Origin: Cupriavidus yeoncheonensis
Lineage (GTDB): Bacteria; Pseudomonadota; Gammaproteobacteria; Burkholderiales; Burkholderiaceae
Length of the DNA stretch: 64,000 nucleotides
Reading direction: 5' to 3'
Assembly: GCF_905397275.1 (NCBI RefSeq)
Contig: NZ_CAJPUY010000022.1
Coordinates: 1-64,000 of the forward strand
In this document: piece by piece, positions 44,675-52,199 of the stretch
Layout of the letters: the number at the start of each line of letters is the position of its first letter
How positions within the stretch are numbered: position 1 is the first letter of the stretch
Made by a program: the position numbers and the translations under genes
The notes under the pieces: generated by a model
The model's input: only the letters and a program-made list of their open reading frames with translations
Told to the model about the DNA's origin: nothing
The model's database searches: none

Positions 44675-44956
44675 TCAGGCCGGCGCGTCCGTGCCGGCTT
44701 CGAGCTGGTAGAGCCAGGCCAGCAGCTCGGCGATGGCGACGTAAAGCTGCGGCGGGATGTGGCTGTCCAGGTCCACCTGCATCAGCAGGTTCACAAGCGT
44801 TGGCGAGCCATGCACGTAGACGCCGGCTTCGCGGGCGCGCGCGATGATGGCCTCGGCCACCACGCCGTATCCCTTGGCGACCACGCGCGGCGCCTTGTCG
44901 TCCGCCTGGTACGACAAGGCGATGGCGGCGCCGCGCCCTGGATCGGCTTCGCTCAT
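44675..44956 (-). CDS. FhlB-like protein (stand-alone FlhB/EscU C-terminal domain)
   Basis: 93 residues matching only the cytoplasmic switch domain of FlhB: IALSYQADDKAPRVVAKGYG, AREAGVYVHGSPTLVNLLMQ and HIPPQLYVAIAELLAWLYQL. The self-cleaving NPTH sequence and the membrane domain are absent. Such proteins can substitute for the FlhB C-terminal half or act on export control. The start overlaps the stop of the FliK-domain gene by ATGA, so the two are a translation-coupled pair. Confidence 0.9.
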   Translation of the reverse strand: MSEADPGRGAAIALSYQADDKAPRVVAKGYGVVAEAIIARAREAGVYVHGSPTLVNLLMQVDLDSHIPPQLYVAIAELLAWLYQLEAGTDAPA

Positions 44957-46305
44957 GCCGCACCTCCGTCGTCCATGCTGTCGCGTGTTTCCACGTCGAG
45001 TCGCTGGAGCACGATACCTTGTGCTTCGAGCTGGTTGCGCAACTGCGGGCGTGCCTCGATGAAACGTGCGGCGACATCAGTCTCGGCTGTCGCCAGGCGC
45101 GCTTGCAGGCCGTTGGGGCCGAACGTCAGCACCGCCTCGACGAGGCCGAGCCTGGGCAACTGCAACTGCAGGCGGCTGGACCACTGGCGGGCGGCGCCCG
45201 TCGCTTCCTGTCCGGCGGTGCCGTCCTCCTGGCGCGTGATATCCCATTCCATCGGCGTGCCGGGCCACGCTTCACCGGCGAAACGGAACTGCTGGGTAGC
45301 CAGCAGCTCAAGCTGCTGGCGCACCACGCCCTCGGTGGACGGGTGAATGGCAGGGCCTTGCGCCGCTTGCTGCGCGGGTTCCGTGCCGAGATTCATCAGC
45401 ATATTGTGGCGCGGCATCGCTGCCTGCTCGGGTGCCCGCCCAGCGTCGGCAGTGGCCTGGTAGGCCTGCATGGCTACCGACGCCGCGGAAGGCCGCGACG
45501 GCATGCCGTCCGCCGGTGATGCATCCTTGCTGTAACCCGCATGCGAACCCATTCCCTGGCGCACGCCCTGTTCGGCCGGCGCATGGCTGTGTGCGACACG
45601 CGGATTGCCCGGTGCCGCCAGCGCTTCGGCGAGCAACTGTGCGGCCGGAATCGTTATCGGGCCGGCGCGGCGCGGCAGATCCGACGGCGTGGAACTCCCG
45701 GCGCCCGACGGTCCGTTGTACGTCAGCATCGGTGCGTCCGGCCCCCCCTTCGCGCCTGGCGGCTGGAAGGGCAGCTGGGTCAAGGCCGGCCGGCCGAGCG
45801 GGGCTTGTGGCTGCTGCAATATGCTGGCCAGCGGGCGTGCACCCGCTACCCATTGCGACAGGTGAGATTCATAGAACAGCCCGCTTTCGTCCACCAGCGT
45901 CGCCAGTGCGGCTGCCACAGTCGCACTGTTGCCAGCCGCCGGGGGCGCCGGCAGCAGCGGGCCGGCGGAGCGCAGCGGCTGGGCTGGCTTGCCATCCATC
46001 AGCGTGAGAATGGCACGCGCGGCGAAACTGAGCGATTCACGCGTGGAAGTGCCTGGCGGCAGCGTGCCGGTGGCTGCCTGGCCATTGGTGGCCCTGGCCG
46101 CCTGGCTGTTGCGGATGGCCTGGTCGATCGAATTCTGCACGCCGGACTCGGACGCATCCAGCACGGGCTGGAGCAGTGCGACCTTGTCGAGTGTGCTGAG
46201 GCCCGTGCGCAGTTGCTGCGGATCGAGCGTCTGGGCGGAAGTCAGCCCGGAGGGGAGGTGGATGCCGGTCATCAGGCCGGAGGCAGAAAACGCGGGCGGG
46301 CGCAT
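44953..46305 (-). CDS. Second FliK-domain protein, paired with the FhlB-like gene
   Basis: 450 residues. The first 300 are low-complexity and Ala/Pro/Gln-rich. The end resembles the FliK C-terminal fold (SRLQLQLPRLGLVEAVLTFG, LRNQLEAQGIVLQRLDVE). It is distinct in sequence from the FliK at 36973. Being coupled to a FlhB C-terminal homologue, it mimics the FliK-FlhB switch pair and may tune filament or hook export. It follows fliT closely. Confidence 0.85.
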   Translation of the reverse strand: MRPPAFSASGLMTGIHLPSGLTSAQTLDPQQLRTGLSTLDKVALLQPVLDASESGVQNSIDQAIRNSQAARATNGQAATGTLPPGTSTRESLSFAARAILTLMDGKPAQPLRSAGPLLPAPPAAGNSATVAAALATLVDESGLFYESHLSQWVAGARPLASILQQPQAPLGRPALTQLPFQPPGAKGGPDAPMLTYNGPSGAGSSTPSDLPRRAGPITIPAAQLLAEALAAPGNPRVAHSHAPAEQGVRQGMGSHAGYSKDASPADGMPSRPSAASVAMQAYQATADAGRAPEQAAMPRHNMLMNLGTEPAQQAAQGPAIHPSTEGVVRQQLELLATQQFRFAGEAWPGTPMEWDITRQEDGTAGQEATGAARQWSSRLQLQLPRLGLVEAVLTFGPNGLQARLATAETDVAARFIEARPQLRNQLEAQGIVLQRLDVETRDSMDDGGAA

Positions 46306-46323
46306 CGGCCGCCCGCCTGGCTG

Positions 46324-46656
46324 TTACGCCATGGCGCCATAGGCGGCGGATAGGTCGAACTGGCGGCGGGAGCTGGTCAGCATGGCGCCCACCTTCTGTA
46401 GTTGCGGCATGGCCAGGTCGCGGATGCGCGCATCGTACGTCAGGATGCGATCCAGAAGCTGGTAGCGGCGCATGCGCTCGGCATCCGAGAACGGCGCCTC
46501 ATGGTCCAGCTGGCGCAGGTTCTCGACCAGCGCCAGGTAGCTGCGTTGCAGCTCGGTGACAGTATCCCAGTCTGCGGCCTGAGCGGCCTCGAGCATTCGG
46601 CCAGACAACACGAGGATTTCTTCGTAGCAGGTGACAATGGCGGAGAATTGGGTCAT
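46324..46656 (-). CDS. fliT: FliT-type flagellar export chaperone
   Basis: 110-residue helical protein between fliS and the second FliK-domain gene, beginning TQFSAIVTCYEEILVLSGRM; QRSYLALVENLRQLDH and a helical C-terminus follow. FliT binds the filament cap FliD. Sequence conservation is low; position gives most of the support. It starts one base after the fliS stop. Confidence 0.82.
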   Translation of the reverse strand: MTQFSAIVTCYEEILVLSGRMLEAAQAADWDTVTELQRSYLALVENLRQLDHEAPFSDAERMRRYQLLDRILTYDARIRDLAMPQLQKVGAMLTSSRRQFDLSAAYGAMA

Positions 46657-46657
46657 T

Positions 46658-47083
46658 TCAGTTGCCTTGCAGGGCAGGTTGACGGTCCGCCTGCTGCGCC
46701 GGTTCGTCGATCTGTGCCCAGGCGGAGGCCAGATTCTCCAGCAGTGCATCGACTTCGTTGAGCAGCGTCACATCGCTACGCAGGTTTGCCAGCATCAGCC
46801 GGCGCACCATGTATTCGTACAGGGATTCCAGATTGGCGGAGATCTCGCCGCCTGTCTGATGGTCCAGCACCGCGCGCAGGCCGTTGTCGATAATGTCGAT
46901 GGCCTTGGAAATGGCGTTGCCGCGCGCGGCTACCTCACCGAGTTCCAGGTGAAATTTCGATTTTGCGATGGCGGCACGAGCCCCGTCGTAAAGCATGGAG
47001 ATCAGCTTGTGCGGGCTCGCGTCCATGACGGCCGTTTGCGTTCCGACCGCTGCATAGGCCTTGACGGCATTCCGTGCAAACAT
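46658..47083 (-). CDS. fliS: Flagellin export chaperone FliS
   Basis: 141 residues. NAVKAYAAVGTQTAVMDASP, HKLISMLYDGARAAIAKSK and GEISANLESLYEYMVRRL are the family's conserved helices, which wrap the flagellin C-terminus. It lies between fliD and fliT with 22- and 1-bp gaps. Confidence 0.94.
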   Translation of the reverse strand: MFARNAVKAYAAVGTQTAVMDASPHKLISMLYDGARAAIAKSKFHLELGEVAARGNAISKAIDIIDNGLRAVLDHQTGGEISANLESLYEYMVRRLMLANLRSDVTLLNEVDALLENLASAWAQIDEPAQQADRQPALQGN

Positions 47084-47105
47084 GGCGGCATGCTCCAGAC
47101 AGAGG

Positions 47106-48605
47106 TTACTTGCTCGACGACGAGTTGGTCATCGCGCTGAATTGTTGTGTCAGATAGGTGCTGGTGTTTTTCATCTGCGCCATGATCATGTCGAGCTGCG
47201 TGAATTGCGCCTTGTAGTTCGCGATCGTGGCGTTGACCAGATCCTGTTGCGCTGCGTACTGGGTGCCGAGGTCTCTCAGGGTCTGGGTGATGCCGTTTGT
47301 TGCCGACGTCAGCGCACCGTTGCTCGAGGTCAGCGTGGAAACCAGGTTGTTGATCTGATTGCCGTAGCCCGACTTTCCGTCGGTGCTTCCGAACAGTGCT
47401 GCCACGCCGGTGGGATTGGCATTGAGCGCATCTTTGAGCTTGCTGCTGTCCAGTTGGATGGTGCCATCCGTCTGGAACGTGACCCCTACCTGCGAAAGCG
47501 TGGTAATTGCGTTGGCGCCCGAACCGACCTGCGGCATATTCATCAGCCCGCGCATCTGCGATTGGATGATGCGCAGAGTGGTATCGCCGGTGAGAGGAGA
47601 GCCGGTATTCGTGCTCGGATCATAGGCGGACAGGCTGGTTGCGGCTTTCTGGAGGTTGTTGTAGGCGGTGACAAAGGCCTGGACGCCCGACTGGATGGTG
47701 CCAGTATCGCGTTGGACTGAAACAGTAGAGGAGCCGGTCTGAGCCAGATTCAGGGTAACGCCCTGGATGGCGCCGGACACTGTGTTGCTCGTGCTTTGCA
47801 CGGCGATGTTATTGACGGTCAACTGCGCATTCTGTGCGGCAGTAGTCTGTTGCAGATTCTGTCCGGTAACGCCTGCGCTAACGTCGTATGAAAGCAGGCC
47901 AGACAGCGACGCACCGGTACCGGCCTCGTCGCTGACCTTGATCTGCATGCTGTTAGTGGCACCAGTGGTGTTCGATGTCAGCACCAGCCGGTAGGGCACT
48001 CCCGAGCCGTCATTGATAATGCTGGCTGTCACGCCGGCATTGGCCTTGTTGATCGCATCCCTGACACCTTGCAAAGTGTTGTTGGTGCTGTCGATCTTGA
48101 TGTCAAAACCCGTGGATCCGGCGTTCGCGTTGAACGTGGCTCCGCTGTATTTGCCATAGGTGGCATGACTCGGATCGGTGTCCAGCGTGCCAGTGGCCGT
48201 ATCCGTGATCGTACCGAAATCGATATGGATGGTACCCGTGGTCAGCACAGCGGTCTGGCTGGCCTGGCCAGCGCTCACCAGCGACTGCGATTGGGCAAGC
48301 GCCGATACGTTGATCGCATAGGTACCCGACGTCGCAGTGTTGCTTCCTGCCGCGGACAGAACCGTCGTGTTACTCGATGCGGCCGTCGTGCTGTTGAAGA
48401 AGTTCGGGTCAGCCAGTTGCTTGGCTGACCCCTGGAATGCGCCCAGCATGCTCTGCAGCGTGCCATACGCCGACAGCTTGGACTGATAGCTCGAAGCGCG
48501 GCTCTTGATGGCGTCCAGGGGTGCCTGTTCGGCGGTCGTCAACTGGTCGAGCAGCGAGCTGAGATCCAGGCCGGAGCCAACGCCGAGGTTCGAGATAGAA
48601 GTCAT
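47106..48605 (-). CDS. fliD: Flagellar filament cap protein FliD
   Basis: 499 residues. The N-terminal domain starts ISNLGVGSGLDLSSLLDQL, the standard FliD opening, and contains LSAYGTLQSMLGAFQGSAKQ. The C-terminal domain ends in the coiled segment GTQYAAQQDLVNATIANYKA with LDMIMAQMKNTSTYLTQQF. Exported without a cleaved signal. It follows flaG by about 45 bp. Confidence 0.95.
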   Translation of the reverse strand: MTSISNLGVGSGLDLSSLLDQLTTAEQAPLDAIKSRASSYQSKLSAYGTLQSMLGAFQGSAKQLADPNFFNSTTAASSNTTVLSAAGSNTATSGTYAINVSALAQSQSLVSAGQASQTAVLTTGTIHIDFGTITDTATGTLDTDPSHATYGKYSGATFNANAGSTGFDIKIDSTNNTLQGVRDAINKANAGVTASIINDGSGVPYRLVLTSNTTGATNSMQIKVSDEAGTGASLSGLLSYDVSAGVTGQNLQQTTAAQNAQLTVNNIAVQSTSNTVSGAIQGVTLNLAQTGSSTVSVQRDTGTIQSGVQAFVTAYNNLQKAATSLSAYDPSTNTGSPLTGDTTLRIIQSQMRGLMNMPQVGSGANAITTLSQVGVTFQTDGTIQLDSSKLKDALNANPTGVAALFGSTDGKSGYGNQINNLVSTLTSSNGALTSATNGITQTLRDLGTQYAAQQDLVNATIANYKAQFTQLDMIMAQMKNTSTYLTQQFSAMTNSSSSK

Positions 48606-48648
48606 GGTGGTACTTTCCAGAAAGGGCTTTCAGGCGGCGCGCGTTGGC

Positions 48649-49026
48649 TCAGACAGATTGATTCACAAACATGCCCTGCAATTTCTGCATAGCGTTTGCA
48701 AGCTTGACGGTCTGCTCGGTCGGAACCTGTCGAATCACTTCGCCAGAGGTCTTGTCAACGATCTTGGTAATGATGTGGTGCGAGGCGTCATCAATGTCGA
48801 ACACCACGCGGTATGATGTATCGCGCAACACATCCGACAAGTGCTTCCGCGCGGCTTCCAGAGCGCCGGCTCGGTATTCGGGCTTGGTCGCGTTTAACTG
48901 TAGCTCGGCCGACGGAGTTGGATGAGTGGCGGTCGCGGTGGTCGTGCTGGGCGCGGCCGACACTGTTGCCGGTGCGGCAGTCGAGATGCTCGGCAGGCTG
49001 GACGAGATCGGCGAAAGGTCGGCCAT
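48649..49026 (-). CDS. flaG: FlaG-family protein
   Basis: 125 residues. The last 70 are the FlaG domain (VVFDIDDASHHIITKIVDKT, SGEVIRQVPTEQTVKLANAM). The first half is a Ser/Thr/Ala-rich linker. I chose the ATG at 49026 (MADLSPISS), though no strong ribosome-binding site decides it. FlaG influences filament length in other species. It lies between fliC and fliD. Confidence 0.88.
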   Translation of the reverse strand: MADLSPISSSLPSISTAAPATVSAAPSTTTATATHPTPSAELQLNATKPEYRAGALEAARKHLSDVLRDTSYRVVFDIDDASHHIITKIVDKTSGEVIRQVPTEQTVKLANAMQKLQGMFVNQSV

Positions 49027-49092
49027 GATTGAAAGAGATCGAAACGGTTGAAATGCTTTCGCAGGGCCGAAGCCCTGGGGAAACATTCCAGA

Positions 49093-49121
49093 TCAAGGCC
49101 GGGCGCGAGGCCCGGCCTTGA
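49093..49121 (-). terminator. Strong stem-loop after fliC
   Basis: TCAAGGCCGGGC, loop gcgag, GCCCGGCCTTGA: a perfect 12-bp stem. It would end most fliC transcripts before flaG. Confidence 0.85.
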
Positions 49122-49136
49122 CATTGCCGTTGCGGA

Positions 49137-50777
49137 TTAACGCAGCAGCGACAGCACGCCTTGCGTGGTCTGGTTGGCTTGCGCCAGCACCGAGGTACCA
49201 GCCTGTTGCAGGATGTTCGCGCGGGTCATGTTCGACACTTCCGTTGCGTAGTCCGCGTCCTGGATGCGCGAGCGCGAGGACGACAGGTTGTTGATGGTGG
49301 TGCCCAGGTTGGAGATGGTGGAATCCAGGCGGTTCTGGATGGCACCCAGCGAGCTGCGCAGCTTGTCGACGATCGACAGGGCCTTGTCCAGCGTGTCAAG
49401 CGGGTTGGTGGTTGTGGTGGTACCGCTGCGCGCGTTCAGGGTAAAGCCGCCCGGGTTTGCCGAGTCGGTGTACACGACATTGGAAGCGCTGTCAGTAACG
49501 GAACCGTTGCTGTGAACGTAGTAGCTGGCGGTCGTGGTGGCGGTAGTAGTCAACGCCCCGGTCGTGTCGAAATAGGCGTTCGTCGGCGTGCCGGCTGCAT
49601 TGACGTTGTACGTGTTGGCACCGATCTTGACAGTCGACGTGTCAGCTGCTGTCTTGATCTTGTCTTGGAGAACGTTAGCCTTGATCGTATCGCCCGTCAC
49701 GTTAAAGGCGCCTGCGCCAGCCGCAGTGTAGACCGTCCCTGTGCCGGAAAGCGTGATCGTATCGCCAGCCTGCATGCCGGTTCCCACCGCCGTCAGGTTA
49801 GTCAACGTTGCCGCAGCAACCGCACCGGCGCCAGTCTGCGTCAAATTCTTGGACGCGTCGAGATAGAGCTGCTTTCCGCTCGCCGCATCAGTGATGTTCC
49901 CGGCGCTGTCGACGGAAATGTCAGTGGACTTACCGCCGATCGTCACAGTTGCATTGAGGCTGGAGCCGACGGGCGGCTTCAGCGCAGCAATCGTGTTCAC
50001 GTTGGTGCGACCGGCTTCGTTGAACGTGAAGGCGCCTTGTGCTGAGTTGTATGTGTACGCGACAGCGGTCGTGGTATCGGTGACGACATCGCCGTTTCCG
50101 ATTTTGCTATACAGGTCGCTGGTGGTAGCAGCTTTGTTGTTGGAGGTTACGTCGTACTGTTGAGTGCCGTTAACCGGCGCGCCCGTCGCCGTGCCAGCCA
50201 ACTTCAGATCATTCTCCGTTGCAGCCGTGTTTGCTGTACCGGTGCCCGAGACATTGAAGCTGGCCATGCCCAGCGTCTTGGTGCTGATTTCCTGCAGGTT
50301 GACCGAGATGGTCTGGCCGTCGTTGGCGCCCACTTGGATGTTCAGCGGCGAGGCCTTCGAAGACAGGACCTTCACGCCGTTGAAATCGGTTTGTGCCGAG
50401 ATGCGGTCGATTTCCGACATGCGCTGCGTAATTTCGTCCTGGATCGACTGCAGATCCGAAGACGAGTTCGAGCCGTTGGCAGCCTGCACAGACAGTTGGC
50501 GGATACGCTGCAGGTTGTTGGTGACTTCGGTCAGCGCACCTTCAGTGGTCTGCGCCATCGAGATGCCGTCGTTGGCGTTGCGCTGGGCTTGGGTCAGGCC
50601 ATTGATGTTCGAGGTGAAGCGGTTCGCAATGGCTTGGCCGGCAGCGTCATCCTTGGCGCTGTTGATGCGCAGGCCTGACGACAGGCGTTGGATCGCGGTG
50701 TTCAGCTGCGATTGCGAAGCGTTCAGGTTGTTCTGAGTCATCAGAGACAACGAGTTGGTATTAATGACTTGCGCCAT
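49137..50777 (-). CDS. fliC: Flagellin FliC
   Basis: 546 residues. The N-terminal D0/D1 region (AQVINTNSLSLMTQNNLNAS, RLSSGLRINSAKDDAAG, TTEGALTEVTNNLQRIRQL) and the C-terminal one (ADYATEVSNMTRANILQQAG, ANQTTQGVLSLLR) are intact. The surface-exposed middle (about 180-440) is Thr/Ala/Gly-rich and longer than in many betaproteobacterial flagellins. Expressed from the sigma-28 promoter about 100 bp upstream; the leader has AGGAG and a short hairpin. Confidence 0.96.
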   Translation of the reverse strand: MAQVINTNSLSLMTQNNLNASQSQLNTAIQRLSSGLRINSAKDDAAGQAIANRFTSNINGLTQAQRNANDGISMAQTTEGALTEVTNNLQRIRQLSVQAANGSNSSSDLQSIQDEITQRMSEIDRISAQTDFNGVKVLSSKASPLNIQVGANDGQTISVNLQEISTKTLGMASFNVSGTGTANTAATENDLKLAGTATGAPVNGTQQYDVTSNNKAATTSDLYSKIGNGDVVTDTTTAVAYTYNSAQGAFTFNEAGRTNVNTIAALKPPVGSSLNATVTIGGKSTDISVDSAGNITDAASGKQLYLDASKNLTQTGAGAVAAATLTNLTAVGTGMQAGDTITLSGTGTVYTAAGAGAFNVTGDTIKANVLQDKIKTAADTSTVKIGANTYNVNAAGTPTNAYFDTTGALTTTATTTASYYVHSNGSVTDSASNVVYTDSANPGGFTLNARSGTTTTTNPLDTLDKALSIVDKLRSSLGAIQNRLDSTISNLGTTINNLSSSRSRIQDADYATEVSNMTRANILQQAGTSVLAQANQTTQGVLSLLR

Positions 50778-50872
50778 TTACGACTCCTGTATGCAAAGTT
50801 TTGGGCATTCCGGCAGTTGCCGTAACGTTGGCTGCCTGCTTTGCAGGGCGTAGAGTGCCTCCGTTGTTTGGG

Positions 50873-50899
50873 TTATCGACAGGCGTCGCGAAAGGTTTA
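50873..50899 (-). promoter_or_regulatory. Sigma-28 (FliA) promoter of fliC
   Basis: On the minus strand TAAACCTT-N11-GTCGATAA, one base off the GCCGATAA -10 with the exact spacer. It leaves a leader of about 85-90 nt before the fliC start. Confidence 0.87.
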
Positions 50900-50999
50900 G
50901 AGTGACTTTTTCGCGTGATTGCAACAGGAGCGTTCGCAATCGCCGGACGCGTTGAGGCGAGGGCCGCGCAGGGACGCCAGTCGCCGCCGGGGCAGCGCT

Positions 51000-51320
51000 T
51001 CAGCGCCGCCGCCGCGTGCGCGGCATATAGATAGGCACGAAATCCGGCGATGGATCCGGCTGGGGCGCAGGTGGTGTCTCGCCGCCAGCGCTGGCTGGCG
51101 TGATCATGGCAATCGCGTGCTTGTACACCGCGGTCGGCTTGCTGTCGTGCAAGTCCTTGCCAAGCATGAGCAGATATTCGTCCACGGCGACCACGACGCC
51201 TTGCAGCCGGGTCCCGTTGCACAGAGACACGACAACCGGAGACCGGCTGACGGCATGGAGCGACAGTTGCTGGTCCTGCAGTTTCCGGCTGTCTCGCGGG
51301 GGCCTGGTTTCCTTCTTCAC
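51000..51320 (-). CDS. Hfq/Sm-like RNA-binding protein encoded upstream of fliC
   Basis: 106 residues. Residues 15-77 follow the Hfq fold: LQDQQLSLHAVSRSPVVVSL, then CNGTRLQGVVVAVDEYLLML with Sm1 (NG.+LQG), and the Sm2-like VYKHAIAMITPA, where the YKHAI core of Hfq is kept exactly. It differs from canonical Hfq in a charged N-terminal leader, an insertion before VYKHA and a Pro-rich then Arg-rich tail. The GTG start has GGAG six bases upstream. A housekeeping hfq normally sits elsewhere (with der/hflX), so this would be a second, locus-specific Sm protein, possibly acting on flagellar mRNAs or the sRNA predicted 500 bp away. Confidence 0.8.
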   Translation of the reverse strand: MKKETRPPRDSRKLQDQQLSLHAVSRSPVVVSLCNGTRLQGVVVAVDEYLLMLGKDLHDSKPTAVYKHAIAMITPASAGGETPPAPQPDPSPDFVPIYMPRTRRRR

Positions 51321-51651
51321 AACGACTCCGGAAGAGCCCGCAAGGGTTCTGGCGGCTGATGGCGGTTCGCCGACTGGTACTTCCGAGAAGTATGGTCCGG
51401 TCAGCGCGATGGGCGAAACATTCGCTCTCGGTACCGGTGCGGGCCGGGTGCGCCGTGGCGTGGACGGGATCCGGCAACGGATCGCTGTCTTCGACGCGCC
51501 TGCCGGCGCCCGGTGCAGCCAGGTGAGAAGGGGAATACTTCAGGGGGGAGAGTAACAAATTTTTACAAAGACCGACGGCGCGCGCGTCGTCAAGAGATTA
51601 GAGGTTTTGCTCTAGATCGTTCGTTGTCGATGCCTCGATCTCCAGGGTAGA

Positions 51652-51678
51652 GGTCTGTCGACCCAGGATCGACAGACC
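51652..51678. other. Perfect 10-bp hairpin in the gene-poor region upstream of the Hfq-like gene
   Basis: GGTCTGTCGA, loop cccagga, TCGACAGACC. No T-run follows on either strand, so it is not a classical terminator. It could be an RNA processing element, an operator, or part of another untranslated RNA. The surrounding stretch 51330-51830 has no gene I can support. Confidence 0.5.
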
Positions 51679-51835
51679 GCCTGGGTGTTTCCAGGAAGGC
51701 TTATAGGCCCTTGAGACAGACATAAGTGAATGCTGACATAAGGTAATCCTTACCCCGGGAAATATGCAGAATACGCTGCACATAAAGTGCCGTATTGCGC
51801 TCATTCAACTAGGGGGTTCACTGATAGAAGCAGGA

Positions 51836-51864
51836 TTTACACCTCATGTAAGCACGTTTATATT
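51836..51864 (+). promoter_or_regulatory. Sigma-70 promoter of the predicted sRNA
   Basis: TTTACA, 17-bp spacer, TATATT: five of six bases match each consensus hexamer, at ideal spacing. This is one of the best sigma-70 promoters in the window. Confidence 0.7.
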
Positions 51865-51870
51865 CATCCC

Positions 51871-51936
51871 AGAGCTATCTGGCTCTAAGCAGTCCTGGAA
51901 AGCCTACGAGCACCCCGCGCGTGGGCTTCTTTTTTT
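51871..51936 (+). ncRNA. Predicted short regulatory RNA (about 66 nt)
   Basis: Starts seven bases after the -10. The 5' part folds as AGAGC-UAUCUG-GCUCU. A single-stranded linker AAGCAGUCCUG follows. An intrinsic terminator closes it: GAAAGCCUACG pairs with CGUGGGCUUC (ten pairs, one bulged A, one G-U) and runs into seven U. That 5' hairpin/linker/U-tailed terminator layout is the classic Hfq-dependent sRNA form. UCCUG in the linker can pair with Shine-Dalgarno AGGA sequences. It has no coding potential. Alternatively it is an attenuator leader of the chemoreceptor gene 260 bp downstream. Confidence 0.6.
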
Positions 51937-52080
51937 GGGGCTCACGTCGAGCGGGCTGCGCCTCGCGACGCACACCGCAGCTATGCGGCCATCGGGATGC
52001 CAGGCAGCATTAAAAGGCACACCGCAATACGCCCATCCGCAGAAATGCGGGGACTTTCCCCGTCAATTCCAGAATTCCTT

Positions 52081-52107
52081 CAAGAAGTGTTCGGTCACCG
52101 CCGATAG
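52081..52107 (+). promoter_or_regulatory. Possible sigma-28 promoter of the 629-residue chemoreceptor
   Basis: GCCGATAG at 52100-52107 matches the FliA -10; the -35 (CAAGAAGT, 11 bases upstream) is poor. About 90 bp before the start codon. Confidence 0.5.
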
Positions 52108-52199
52108 GCAGCCGTGCGCCGCTTGTCAGCCCGCTTGTCAGCCGCATCGATTCCGCGTGCGCACGCGACAAGAATATTGATCTGTCCGGAGGGAGTGAG

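Noticed and set aside
51588-51593. TTGACG on the minus strand as -35 of the Hfq-like gene
   Set aside because: No -10 at acceptable spacing; the nearest AT-rich stretch is too far.
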